64,000 nt of DNA, from positions 124,001-188,000 of the forward strand of contig NZ_JAAKDE010000004.1 in NCBI RefSeq assembly GCF_013664685.1. The letters are read 5' to 3'. This DNA is from Capillibacterium thermochitinicola. Lineage in GTDB: Bacteria > Bacillota > UBA4882 > UBA10575. The notes beneath the pieces are model-generated. The model ran no database searches. It saw only the letters and a program-made list of their open reading frames with translations, and was not told the DNA's origin. Shown piece after piece: positions 52,689 through 61,177 of the stretch. Each line of letters begins with the position of its first letter. The stretch's first letter is position 1. The position numbers were made by a program, and so were the translations under genes.

Positions 52689-53816
52689 ATGCCGAATCAA
52701 CTCGCCGGATCCCCGAAGACAAAACACGTCTTTTCCACAAAGCCCAATATTCTCCTTATTATGGTCGATCAGCAGCGTTATCCACCCGTCTATGAAAACG
52801 AAGAATTAAGAATTTGGCGCAAAAAACATCTGAAAGCCCAGAATATATTGGCGGAAAATGGCTTCACATTTAAAAACCACTATACGGGAAGCACCGCCTG
52901 TTGCCCTAGCCGGGCTACAATTTACACTGGACAATACCCGTCTCTCCACGGCGTGACCCAGACCGACGGTGCGGCCAAAGGAGCCTATGATCCGGACATC
53001 TTCTGGTTGGATCCCAATACGGTTCCGACCATGGGCGATTATTTCCGCGCCGCAGGTTACCAAACCTATTGGAAAGGCAAATGGCATGCTTCCGCCGCCG
53101 ATATTCTCATCCCCGGGACCAAGACCGCCTACCTCACTTACAATCCGGATAACGGTGTGCCAATCCCCGCAGAAGAGGAACGATATCTGAGGGCCGATGT
53201 TCTTAATGCTTTTGGCTTTAGCAGCTGGGTCGGCCCCGAACCCCACGGTGCAAACCCCAGAAATTCCGGCTCTTCCGCCGCAAATGGCGTCAGCGGCCGC
53301 GATGTGGTTTACGCCGAGCAGACCGTCGCTTTGATTAGAGAATTGGATCTAGAGTACCGTAAAAAAACAGGACACCCGGTAAAACCCTGGTTTATCGTCT
53401 CCTCCTTTGTAAATCCCCATGATATTGCCATCTTTGGTGCAATTTCGCGCGCCTCGCCAACCGGCCAAGGTGGAACCAAGGAAATTTGGAAATACTCCCG
53501 TTACTTTGCCAACCCGCAATTTCAGACCGTCCCCGGCCGCCCCGAGCAGTTTCCATACCGGGGCCCAGTCGTCGAAACCTTCAACCCCGGTTGTCAAATT
53601 GATCCGCCAAACGGCAAAGCGATCCCGGACCAATATGAAATGTATAATTTAAACCGCGATCCGCTGGAAATCGATAACCTCGTCCATCATCCTACCCCGG
53701 TTCTTAAGCAAATCCGGGCAATCCTCGCCGGGCTTCTATGGGAGCAGTGCCAAAAGAAACGGCTATATCCGGGCGGTGGTTTAAACCCACCTGGCATAAA
53801 AAAACGCGCCGGTTGA
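52689..53816 (+). CDS. Sulfatase-family protein, core apparently deleted
   Basis: 375 residues. The N-terminal half is a normal sulfatase: NILLIMVDQQRYP (metal-binding D), the formylglycine motif CCPSRATIYTG, GKWH and SSFVNPHDIAIFG. The next part should hold the TSDHG metal-binding block and the strands around it, but the chain passes quickly to a sulfatase C-terminal element (DQYEMYNLNRDPLEIDNL). About 120-170 residues seem missing, with frame kept. The end also runs into the mgtE terminator. Probably inactive, though a shortened variant cannot be excluded. GGGAGGTGA precedes the ATG. Confidence 0.75.
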   Translation: MPNQLAGSPKTKHVFSTKPNILLIMVDQQRYPPVYENEELRIWRKKHLKAQNILAENGFTFKNHYTGSTACCPSRATIYTGQYPSLHGVTQTDGAAKGAYDPDIFWLDPNTVPTMGDYFRAAGYQTYWKGKWHASAADILIPGTKTAYLTYNPDNGVPIPAEEERYLRADVLNAFGFSSWVGPEPHGANPRNSGSSAANGVSGRDVVYAEQTVALIRELDLEYRKKTGHPVKPWFIVSSFVNPHDIAIFGAISRASPTGQGGTKEIWKYSRYFANPQFQTVPGRPEQFPYRGPVVETFNPGCQIDPPNGKAIPDQYEMYNLNRDPLEIDNLVHHPTPVLKQIRAILAGLLWEQCQKKRLYPGGGLNPPGIKKRAG

Positions 53817-53827
53817 ACCGGCGCGTT
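53798..53827 (-). terminator. Terminator after mgtE
   Basis: AACGCGCCGGTT and AACCGGCGCGTT around a central G, followed by T7 on the reverse strand. It overlaps the last codons of the convergent sulfatase gene. Confidence 0.85.
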
Positions 53828-53884
53828 CTCAATTCATTTTTAATCCCGCAACAAAAATACCTGCGTTTCGTCGTACCTATTACA

Positions 53885-55240
53885 TCATATTCCCAGTATC
53901 ATAGTGGCGATCCGGAAATAAATCAGCAAAGACAGCGCATCGACGATCGTCGTGATGAAGGGGCTGGCCATCACCACCGGATCAAAGCCCGCCTTTTGCG
54001 CCAGCATGGGGAAGATACACCCGGTCAACTTCGCCACACAGACCGTCAAGAACAAGGTCAAACAGATGACAAAAGCCACCAACAGGGTAACCTGGTCAAA
54101 GAACATGAGTTTGACAAAGTTGATCGCCGCCAGAGTCGCACCGGCCAAAATAGCAACCTGAAACTCCTTCCAAACAATCCGGAAAAGATCACGAAACTCC
54201 AACTCATTCAAGGAAAGACCGCGGATCACCGTGACCGACGCCTGGCTGCCCGAATTACCGCCGGTATCCATCAGCATGGGAATATAGGCCGTCAACAAAA
54301 CATAAGTCTTCAAAGCATCTTCAAAATGACTAATAATCAATCCGGTAAAAGTGGCCGAGATCATCAAAACCAAAAGCCAGGGAATACGGCTTTTCCAGAT
54401 CTCCAGGACTGAAGTTTTCAAATACGGCCGGTCGGTTGGCGTAATCGCCGCCATCTTTTCAAAGTCCTCGGTGGTCTCTTCCTGCAGGACGTCGATGGCA
54501 TCGTCAACAGTAACAATCCCAACCAACCGCCCCTCACCATCGACGACCGGGAGCACGGTTAGATCATACTTGGCAAACATCTTCGCCACCGTTTCCTGGT
54601 CCTCCGTGGTCCGCACCGACACCACATACCGGTTCATGATCTTTTCAATCCGGTCATTCTCGTTAGCCAAAATAAGCGTGCGGATAGAGACAACCCCAAT
54701 CAGACGCCGGCCGTCATCCGTCACATAGCAAGCATTAATGGTCTCGCTGTCCACCCCTAACTGCCGGATCCGCTTGATCGCATCGGCAACCGTCATATGG
54801 GCACGGAGACTGACAAACTCCGTGGTCATAATGCTCCCGGCCGAATCTTCCGGGTACTTCAGGATCTCATTAATTTGCCGGCGGGTTTCCGGGTCGGCTT
54901 GTCTAAGAATGCGTTTAACCACATTGGCGGGCATCTCCTCAATGAGCGCCGCCGCATCATCCACGTAAAGCTCGTTGACCACCGCCTGAAGCTCGGCATC
55001 GGAAAAGCCTTGGATCAAATGATGTTGCAAGTCGCTGTCCATTTCGACGAAGGTCTCGGCGGCCAAATCTTTCGGCAATAACCGGAAAACCAAAGGCAGG
55101 CTTTTTTCCGACAGTTCGCTAAAGAGCGCGGCGATGTCCGCCGGGGGCATGGTGATTAAAATATCCCGTAAACGCTGGAAACTTTTCTCCTCAATCAGCG
55201 TAAGAACGGTTTTCTTTAAGTTGGTATAAACTTCCGCCAT
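53885..55240 (-). CDS. mgtE: Magnesium transporter MgtE
   Basis: 451 residues: N-terminal superhelical domain (1-about 130), paired CBS domains (about 135-255, SIMTTEFVSLRAHMTVADA and DLTVLPVVDGEGRLVGIVTVDDAIDVL), a connecting helix and five transmembrane helices with the pore region LMDTGGNSGSQAS. MgtE conducts Mg2+ and closes when its cytosolic domains bind Mg2+. A leader of about 290 bases with stable structure precedes it. Confidence 0.96.
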   Translation of the reverse strand: MAEVYTNLKKTVLTLIEEKSFQRLRDILITMPPADIAALFSELSEKSLPLVFRLLPKDLAAETFVEMDSDLQHHLIQGFSDAELQAVVNELYVDDAAALIEEMPANVVKRILRQADPETRRQINEILKYPEDSAGSIMTTEFVSLRAHMTVADAIKRIRQLGVDSETINACYVTDDGRRLIGVVSIRTLILANENDRIEKIMNRYVVSVRTTEDQETVAKMFAKYDLTVLPVVDGEGRLVGIVTVDDAIDVLQEETTEDFEKMAAITPTDRPYLKTSVLEIWKSRIPWLLVLMISATFTGLIISHFEDALKTYVLLTAYIPMLMDTGGNSGSQASVTVIRGLSLNELEFRDLFRIVWKEFQVAILAGATLAAINFVKLMFFDQVTLLVAFVICLTLFLTVCVAKLTGCIFPMLAQKAGFDPVVMASPFITTIVDALSLLIYFRIATMILGI

Positions 55241-55329
55241 TGGTCTTTTCTCCTTTCTGCAGATGCTAAATGAGATCGGTTATACGGTACCCTACGAGAA
55301 CAGGAGTAAGACACAATACGGCTGAAGCC

Positions 55330-55416
55330 TCAGCGAAAAGTGGACGCTGCGGTAGCAAAGGTCCACACACGCCGGCTTCGGCCTAAAGTTGTGCCATTAC
55401 TACTGTCAGCGTCCAT
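55330..55416 (-). CDS. Possible 28-codon leader ORF upstream of mgtE
   Basis: ATG 55416 is preceded by GTGAGGTG, giving a usable ribosome site, and reads MDADSSNGTTL... to TGA at 55330-55332. Its codons coincide with the leader helix, so translation would unfold it. It could be a leader peptide controlling mgtE, or the match may be fortuitous. No homologue recognised. Confidence 0.3.
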   Translation of the reverse strand: MDADSSNGTTLGRSRRVWTFATAASTFR

Positions 55417-55440
55417 CCTTTTCACCTCACTTTTCTTTTC
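55330..55440 (-). promoter_or_regulatory. Structured leader element upstream of mgtE, class not recognised
   Basis: Reverse strand: GUGAAAAG pairs with CUUUUCGC and UGGACGCUG with CAGCGUCCA (perfect 9 pairs), enclosing GUAG/CUAC and a GGC-CGAA-GCC hairpin. The hairpin's GAAGCC could pair with GGCUUC just 3' of the main helix, giving a pseudoknot. Position before a Mg2+ transporter suggests an ion-responsive switch, but the M-box conserved core is not visible. The same bases encode a possible 28-codon ORF. Confidence 0.5.
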
Positions 55441-55536
55441 AATAGTTTAAATAATGAAGGGCCATCATCCATCTCCAAAAAAATAATAACACCGCAAGTT
55501 CTTGACGTTTCGTATAGGGTGTTTCTCTACAATTTT

Positions 55537-55566
55537 AGAGTACTGCGAAGTGAATACCAGTGTCAA
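55537..55566 (-). promoter_or_regulatory. Candidate mgtE promoter
   Basis: Reverse strand: TTGACA (55561-55566), 18-base spacer, TACTCT (55537-55542). It would give a leader of about 290 bases. Confidence 0.5.
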
Positions 55567-55694
55567 GACAAAATCCTAACGCACACCCGCCAATACTAAT
55601 TCTTACCCCAAATATAAATTTCATCCTTCAGGCCGTCGCTGTATAATGATCCCATATTCTCTCCAAAGCTACAGGCATAGGTACCATAAAAAGA

Positions 55695-55997
55695 CTATTC
55701 GCCTGCGAAGCCGACTGTGTTGTGCAATAGTCCTATGTTTAAAATCCAGTTTTCAGCTTCATCTTTATTGTTAAATACTTTAAAACTGTTTCCTTTATTG
55801 GCCTCGGTGATAAATTCCCCGAATTTACCCTTCACTTTTTGCTGATCCGGCAGGACAAGCGCCACTTTTATCCGGTAATTGATAAACTTTTGCAAGACAC
55901 TTCCGGCCAAACCCGTCCGGAGGTTAAAAAAATCCTCCGCTAAAGCCGGGGCATGGATCATCACCAGATTGGGGTCGTTTTCAAAACAGGCCGACCT
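55695..55997 (-). pseudogene. DUF4180 protein remnant, N-terminus missing
   Basis: The frame matches the DUF4180 C-terminal two-thirds: a conserved-looking LAEDFFNLRTGLAGSVLQKF, KFGEFITEANKGN and a final helix. Family proteins are about 110-120 residues with a strand-helix N-terminus that is absent here; an in-frame stop lies at 55998-56000. The only starts (GTG 55964, ATG 55961) fall in mid-domain without a ribosome site. It abuts the tRNA terminator, as if truncated at that end. Confidence 0.6.
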
Positions 55998-56032
55998 TCA
56001 CCGTTGGATTTTGCCATGACTGGGCGCAGAAT

Positions 56033-56061
56033 AAAAAAAGAGGCTTTGTAAAAGCCTCTTT
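56033..56061 (-). terminator. Terminator of the tRNA-Gln/tRNA-Glu transcript
   Basis: AAAGAGGCTTT (56037-56047) pairs with AAAGCCTCTTT (56051-56061), followed on the reverse strand by T7. Confidence 0.88.
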
Positions 56062-56076
56062 CATCATTTTTTAAGA

Positions 56077-56152
56077 TGGTAGTCCCAACGGGAATCGAAC
56101 CCGTGTCTCCGCCGTGAGAGGGCGGTGTCCTAGGCCGCTAGACGATGGGACC
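56077..56152 (-). tRNA. tRNA-Glu (CTC)
   Basis: A 76-base cloverleaf: acceptor GGTCCCA/TGGGACT (one G-U), anticodon stem CCGCC/GGCGG with loop CTCTCAC, T arm CGGGTTCGATTCCCG, encoded CCA. It is five bases from tRNA-Gln. Confidence 0.93.
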
Positions 56153-56157
56153 AAAGA

Positions 56158-56231
56158 TGGCTGGGGGAGAAGGACTCGAACCCTCGCTAACGGGGCCAGA
56201 ACCCGTCGTCCTACCACTAGACGATCCCCCA
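56158..56231 (-). tRNA. tRNA-Gln (CTG)
   Basis: A 74-base cloverleaf: acceptor TGGGGGA/TCCCCCA, anticodon loop TTCTGGC (CTG), T arm GAGGGTTCGAGTCCTTC, encoded CCA. A weak U1-A72 pair is the identity element for GlnRS in bacteria with direct charging. Confidence 0.93.
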
Positions 56232-56372
56232 GTGAATAATCGCATTGGTTATTATAGCACTTCTACCCGCCCGCGTCAAGGGCAGATTGCAAACCCTTTT
56301 CCGCAGAATTGTATCTCCTGTATAAGGTATACAAGATATTTACGCAATGTTCAAACCGAAAGGATTTTTTTT

Positions 56373-56402
56373 TCGACAATAGTTGTGCTAAAGTGTTATT
56401 AT
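56373..56402 (+). promoter_or_regulatory. Candidate pckA promoter and leader
   Basis: TCGACA (56373-56378), 18-base spacer, TATTAT (56397-56402). The 140-base leader can pair GGAGAA with TTCTCC over about 60 bases and contains a CGATT/AATCG hairpin; no known riboswitch is recognised. The rest of 56232-56547 shows nothing else. Confidence 0.4.
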
Positions 56403-56547
56403 CAGTTAATATGAGGAGAATTCGATTTTTTTAGGAATCGTCCAACTAATAGTTATAGTAATGGTATTATCTCCCGAGTTCTCCTTATTTTCTGTCGTCT
56501 ATCGACAAGACGCGGAGACCAATACTATAAAGTAAGGAGGATTATTC

Positions 56548-58383
56548 ATGTTGGACAACGTCAGTCGAGCTAAACTTGAAGCCCTAAACAACCCGAAGGT
56601 CATGGCTTATGTGGAGGAAGCGATTAAAATCTGCCGCCCGGCGAAGGTCACCGTGATCACCGACTCCGAGGAAGATACCAATTACATCCGGGAACTGGCC
56701 ATTAAAAACCGGGAAGAAACCCCATTAAAATTAAAAGGCCACACCATCCATTTTGACAGCCCAAAAGACCAAGGCCGGGATAAACAACATACCAGATATC
56801 TGGTGTCCAAAAAGGTAGATTGGGGTCTTGACGTTAACTATATCCTTAAGGACGAGGGCTTACCCGAGATTCTTTCCATCATCGACGGTATCATGGAAGG
56901 CAAGGAGATGCTGATCGCCTTCTTCTCCCTCGGCCCGACCAATTCCCCCTTTTCGCTAAGGGCAATGCAGATCACCGATTCGGCCTACGTTGTCCATAGC
57001 GAAAAGATCCTCTACCGCAGCGGTTATGAAGAGTTTAAACGCTTGAACGGTTCCGATGATTTCTTCTATTTCCTGCACTCGGCGGGACGCCTGGTCGACA
57101 ACGTAACCGCCGACATCGATAAACGCCGGATCTACATCGACCTGGAAGAAAACCGGGTGTACACGGTGAACAACCAGTACGCCGGTAACAGCGTCGGCCT
57201 GAAGAAACTGGCCTTCCGCCTGGCCATCCAAAAAGCGCAACGGGAAGGCTGGCTGGCCGAGCACATGTTCCTCATGGGTGTTCACGGGAAACCAGGCCGC
57301 ACCACCTATTTTGCCGGAGCCTTCCCCAGCGCCTGCGGGAAAACCAGTACCGCGATGCTGCCGGGGCAGAGCATTGTGGGCGACGACATCGCCTATTTCC
57401 GTAAAATCAACGGGGAAATCCGGGCGGTTAACGTCGAGAAAGGAATCTTTGGCATTATTGAAAATGTCAACCCCAATGATGACCCGTTGATCTACGAAGC
57501 CCTCACCACCCCGCGGGAGGTTATCTTCTCCAACGTCCTGGTCAACGACGGCACGCCCTATTGGTTGGGTATGGGGAAAGAGCCGCCGGCCGAGGGAATC
57601 AACTTTACAGGCCATTGGTATAAGGGGAAGAAGGATGAAAACGGGAAAGAAATTCCCTATGCGCATAAAAACGCCCGCTACACCATTGCCCTTGAAGAAC
57701 TGGACAATGTTGACCCCAATTTAAACGACCCAAATGGCGTCCCGGTGAAGGCGATTGTCTACGGTGGCCGCGATTCCTATACGACGGTCCCGATTTGTGA
57801 GTCCCTCTCCTGGGCCCACGGTGTCTTCATGGGGGCGACCGTTGAGTCGGAGACGACCGCTGCTACCATCGGGAAAGAGGGTGTACGGACCCATGACCCA
57901 ATGGCCAATAAAGACTTTATCTCCGTACCCCTGGCCACCTACCTGGAAAACCACATCAAATTTGCCGAGGGGCTTAAAGAAGTCCCGACCATCTTCGCCA
58001 CCAACTATTTCTTGAAGAACAGTGAAGGCAAATACCTCAACGGTAAACTTGATAAGCTGGTCTGGATTCTCTGGGCCGAAGGCCGCGTCAACGGCGACTA
58101 CGATGCAATCGAGACTCCAGTCGGCCGGATTCCCAAGTACGAAGACCTGAAGAACCTGTTTAAACAGCACTTGAACGCAGACTACACCGAAGAAGACTAC
58201 AACGAACAGTTCGCGATCCGGATTGCCAAGTACTTGGAGAAAATGGACCGGATGACCGAGGCTTTCAGCCATATTAAGTTGCCCGCGGCGTTTGCCGCCG
58301 AAATGGAAAACCAGATTAAACGGTTGCAAGAGGCCAAAGCCATTTACGGCGATGTGGCCACTCCGGATAAATTCCGGAAATAA
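56548..58383 (+). CDS. pckA: Phosphoenolpyruvate carboxykinase (GTP)
   Basis: 611 residues, the length of GTP-type PEPCK. The kinase-1a loop FPSACGKTSTAML contains the nucleotide phosphate-binding lysine and the reactive cysteine of GTP enzymes. Other marks are MGVHGKPGRTTYFAG and IVGDDIAY. It interconverts oxaloacetate and PEP, in gluconeogenesis or, in fermenters, in CO2-fixing succinate or amino-acid routes. AAGGAGG lies 8 bases before the ATG. Confidence 0.96.
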   Translation: MLDNVSRAKLEALNNPKVMAYVEEAIKICRPAKVTVITDSEEDTNYIRELAIKNREETPLKLKGHTIHFDSPKDQGRDKQHTRYLVSKKVDWGLDVNYILKDEGLPEILSIIDGIMEGKEMLIAFFSLGPTNSPFSLRAMQITDSAYVVHSEKILYRSGYEEFKRLNGSDDFFYFLHSAGRLVDNVTADIDKRRIYIDLEENRVYTVNNQYAGNSVGLKKLAFRLAIQKAQREGWLAEHMFLMGVHGKPGRTTYFAGAFPSACGKTSTAMLPGQSIVGDDIAYFRKINGEIRAVNVEKGIFGIIENVNPNDDPLIYEALTTPREVIFSNVLVNDGTPYWLGMGKEPPAEGINFTGHWYKGKKDENGKEIPYAHKNARYTIALEELDNVDPNLNDPNGVPVKAIVYGGRDSYTTVPICESLSWAHGVFMGATVESETTAATIGKEGVRTHDPMANKDFISVPLATYLENHIKFAEGLKEVPTIFATNYFLKNSEGKYLNGKLDKLVWILWAEGRVNGDYDAIETPVGRIPKYEDLKNLFKQHLNADYTEEDYNEQFAIRIAKYLEKMDRMTEAFSHIKLPAAFAAEMENQIKRLQEAKAIYGDVATPDKFRK

Positions 58384-58417
58384 TCTAAACTTGTGACCCA
58401 CTACCAACCTCATAATA

Positions 58418-58455
58418 ACAAACGAGCCTGTTTCACAACAGGCTCGTTTGTCTTT
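58418..58455 (+). terminator. Strong terminator after pckA
   Basis: A 15-pair perfect helix (58418-58432 with 58437-58451), loop TCAC, then CTTT. Confidence 0.8.
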
Positions 58456-58571
58456 AACCCTCCGCCGGCAAAGCCGCCAAACACTGAAATCAAATTGTAA
58501 ACAGTCACCAGAAAGGATTTAACCCTTCTTTGTGGAAATAGAACCTACCGCGGCGAAAGGAAGATCAAGCG

Positions 58572-59642
58572 ATGGCTATGTTCGACAATAAGTTTTTTAA
58601 AATCGCCTTTTCGATCCTTCTGGTTCTCTTGATTCTCTACCTCTGGAAGCAAGTGCATTATATCTACGATCCGCTTAATTCGGTGATCGCTGTCTTGTTA
58701 ACACCCTTACTGGTCAGCATCTTTTTCTACTACCTTTTGCGCCCGATCGTCCGCTTTTTAATGAAGTATCTGCGCTATAAAGTTTTGGCCATCCTCATCA
58801 CTTTCTTGCTGCTTGCCGTGATCATCATCACCGTTAGTTACTTTGGCGGCAGTATAATTCAAAAACAGGTTAAGGACCTTACCCATTTGTTCTCGAACTA
58901 TTATACTTCCATCCGCAACAGCCTGCGTAATGCCGATAACGAGTTACTTGCCCACTATTTCGAGAAGTATAAGATCGAAGAGAAACTCGCCGCTTTCGTC
59001 ACCCGGTTACTAACGGTGATTCAGAATAACTTCTTTGGCTTTTTTTCGAAAATTACCAGCACCGGAACGGTTATTATTCTCATCCCGGTGATCGTCTATT
59101 ATTTCCTCAAGGACGACCACGCGATTTACCACGGGTTGCTTAGCCTTTTGCCCGCAAAACTGAGAACACTGGGCAGAACAATCCTGGACGAAGTTGACCA
59201 GACCCTTGCCCGGTATATTTCCGGCCAACTGATCGTGGCCTTGATTGAAGGAAGTCTGGCGCTGGTTGGCTACCTCATTATTGGGCTTCCCAACGCATTG
59301 ATTTTGGCGCTGACAATTACGGTAACTGCATTTATTCCGTTCATCGGTGCTATACTCGGGGCTTTACCCGCCGTTTTAATCGGGATTACCACCAGCTTTG
59401 CCCAGGCCTTTAAGGTCGTGCTCGTCCTGATTGTGGTGAACCAGTTGGAAAGCAACCTCATTGCGCCCCGGCTCCACGGGAGCAGGTTAAAGATCCATCC
59501 TTTAATTGTTATCTTCTTCGTAATGGCTTTTGTGACGGTCTTCGGTTTCCTTGGTGCGCTCTTTGCCGTTCCCTTCTGTATCGTCGCCCGCATCCTCTAC
59601 CGCCAAATCCGGCAATATAAAGACGCGCAAAGCGCGGTGTAA
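58572..59642 (+). CDS. AI-2E-family (PerM/YdbI-like) membrane protein
   Basis: 356 residues with seven to eight predicted helices: two at the N-terminus (about 10-28, 35-58), one at about 68-90, a cytosolic or external region, then helices after about 160. The family block YISGQLIVALIEG and LITVTAFIPFIGAILGALPAV-type segment are present. The family includes an AI-2 exporter and Na+/H+ antiporters, so substrate assignment is open. It stands alone; a 10-pair hairpin overlaps its stop. Confidence 0.88.
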   Translation: MAMFDNKFFKIAFSILLVLLILYLWKQVHYIYDPLNSVIAVLLTPLLVSIFFYYLLRPIVRFLMKYLRYKVLAILITFLLLAVIIITVSYFGGSIIQKQVKDLTHLFSNYYTSIRNSLRNADNELLAHYFEKYKIEEKLAAFVTRLLTVIQNNFFGFFSKITSTGTVIILIPVIVYYFLKDDHAIYHGLLSLLPAKLRTLGRTILDEVDQTLARYISGQLIVALIEGSLALVGYLIIGLPNALILALTITVTAFIPFIGAILGALPAVLIGITTSFAQAFKVVLVLIVVNQLESNLIAPRLHGSRLKIHPLIVIFFVMAFVTVFGFLGALFAVPFCIVARILYRQIRQYKDAQSAV

Positions 59643-59653
59643 GACACCGCGCT
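59631..59653. terminator. Bidirectional hairpin between the AI-2E gene and rnhA
   Basis: AGCGCGGTGT (59631-59640) pairs with ACACCGCGCT (59644-59653). T-runs are weak on both strands, so it may be a poor terminator. Confidence 0.45.
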
Positions 59654-59658
59654 AGCTG

Positions 59659-60096
59659 CTAGGTAAGTTCCTTAATTGCCGCCCTGGCCAGCTCATCACA
59701 ACGGTTGTTCTCAACCGAATCCGCATGCCCTTTGACCTTAATCCATTCAATTTGGTGTTTCCGGCTGAGCGCCAAAAGTTCCTGCCAGAGATCCTTGTTT
59801 TCCACCGGGGTTTTTTTCGCGGTCATCCAGCCGTTCTTCTCCCAATTCCGGAACCAGTTTTGCTGAAAAGCATTCACCAGATAGGCGCTGTCGGAATACA
59901 GTTTTACCCGGCAGGGATATTTAAGGCAAGACAAAGCCTCAATCGCCGCCTTTAATTCCATCCGTTGGTTGGTGGTCTCCTTTTCCCCGCCGGACAGTTC
60001 TTTCCGCTGTCCTTGGTAGAGGAGGACGGCCCCCCATCCGCCGGGGCCCGGATTGCCGCTGCAAGCCCCATCGGTATAGATCTCAACTTCCTTCAT
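59659..60096 (-). CDS. rnhA: Ribonuclease HI
   Basis: 145 residues with the DEDD residues in YTDGACSGNPG, RMELKAA, YSDSAYLV and NNRCDELA. It cleaves the RNA strand of RNA-DNA hybrids. The start at 60096 is chosen because GGAGG stands 6 bases upstream. It follows the lactate dehydrogenase gene by 71 bases and may share its transcript. Confidence 0.94.
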   Translation of the reverse strand: MKEVEIYTDGACSGNPGPGGWGAVLLYQGQRKELSGGEKETTNQRMELKAAIEALSCLKYPCRVKLYSDSAYLVNAFQQNWFRNWEKNGWMTAKKTPVENKDLWQELLALSRKHQIEWIKVKGHADSVENNRCDELARAAIKELT

Positions 60097-60167
60097 CCTC
60101 AGCCTCCCCTCAACCGGCACTGGACATTCGCCTTTCTCTTCCCCGCTTGGTCCAACCCTTGGTCCGG

Positions 60168-61154
60168 TCAATCTTGCACAAACTTAATCTCCCGCAGGAC
60201 CCGTTTAATTACGTCCGCAGAGTTCTTCAGCTTTCGTTCTTCCTCCGGCGACAGATTGAGCATAATCCGCTTTTTAATCCCATCCCGGGCAACAACCGTG
60301 GGGATGCTCAAACAGACATCATAGATCCCATGCTCCCCTTCCAGCAGGGAAGAGACGGTGAGCACTGAGTATTCATTCCGGAGAATGCTTTCGGTGATCC
60401 GGACCAACCCAAGCCCAATCGCATAATAGGTGGCCCCTTTCCCCTTTATGATCTTATAGGCGGCATTTTTAACCTCTTCGAAGATTTCCTCTTTGGCTAA
60501 CGGCCCGCAGTTTTTCCCGCATACCGGGCAGTATTCAGTAAAGCGGAGACCGGCAATGTTCGCCAGACTCCAGATGGGTACTTCGCTGTCACCGTGTTCC
60601 CCCAGGATATAGGCATGGACGTTCACCGGGCTGATCTGGCAGTGCTCGCTGAGGAGGTAACGGAAGCGGGCCGTATCCAAAACCGTCCCCGACCCGATCA
60701 CTTTGTCCTTGGGCAATCCGGACAATTTTAGCGTCACATAGGTCATCACATCCACCGGGTTGGTCGCCACCAAGATCGGCGCATGCGTCCCGCTGGCCAC
60801 CACTTTGGGGACGATATCCTGGAAGATTAGCACGTTCCGGTGGACCAAGTCGAGACGGGTTTCCCCTACTTTCTGGGCCGCTCCGGCCGTGATGACCACC
60901 AAGTCGGCATCCCGGCAATCCCCGTAATCCCCGGCGCGGACAATCACCGGGCGAACAAAGGGGACCCCATGGTTGAGATCCATTACTTCGCCCATGAGAC
61001 GCTCTTCGTTCAGGTCAATGACAATGATCTCCGAAACCAAGCCGCTAATGAGCAGGGCATAAGCATAAGTGGAGCCCACCATGCCGGCCCCGATGATCAC
61101 CACCCGGTTCGAGCGATTCCGGTTCCAATAACTTCGCTCGCCGTAAAAATCCAT
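60168..61154 (-). CDS. ldh: L-lactate dehydrogenase
   Basis: 328 residues: Rossmann motif GAGMVGSTYAY, cofactor aspartate in IVIDLNEERL (NAD), active-site loop around GAAQKVGETRLDL with the substrate arginine, VATNPVDV, and the catalytic histidine in LGEHGDSEVP. It reduces pyruvate to lactate. The arginine-type loop favours lactate over malate dehydrogenase, though by eye this is strong and not absolute. ATG 61154 has AAGGAGG 9 bases upstream. It follows the beta-CASP gene by 23 bases. Confidence 0.92.
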   Translation of the reverse strand: MDFYGERSYWNRNRSNRVVIIGAGMVGSTYAYALLISGLVSEIIVIDLNEERLMGEVMDLNHGVPFVRPVIVRAGDYGDCRDADLVVITAGAAQKVGETRLDLVHRNVLIFQDIVPKVVASGTHAPILVATNPVDVMTYVTLKLSGLPKDKVIGSGTVLDTARFRYLLSEHCQISPVNVHAYILGEHGDSEVPIWSLANIAGLRFTEYCPVCGKNCGPLAKEEIFEEVKNAAYKIIKGKGATYYAIGLGLVRITESILRNEYSVLTVSSLLEGEHGIYDVCLSIPTVVARDGIKKRIMLNLSPEEERKLKNSADVIKRVLREIKFVQD

Positions 61155-61177
61155 TGACAACAACCTCCTTTTCGCCG

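Noticed and set aside
55241-55440. mgtE leader as a canonical M-box riboswitch
   Set aside because: The conserved M-box core sequences could not be found; annotated only as an unclassified leader.
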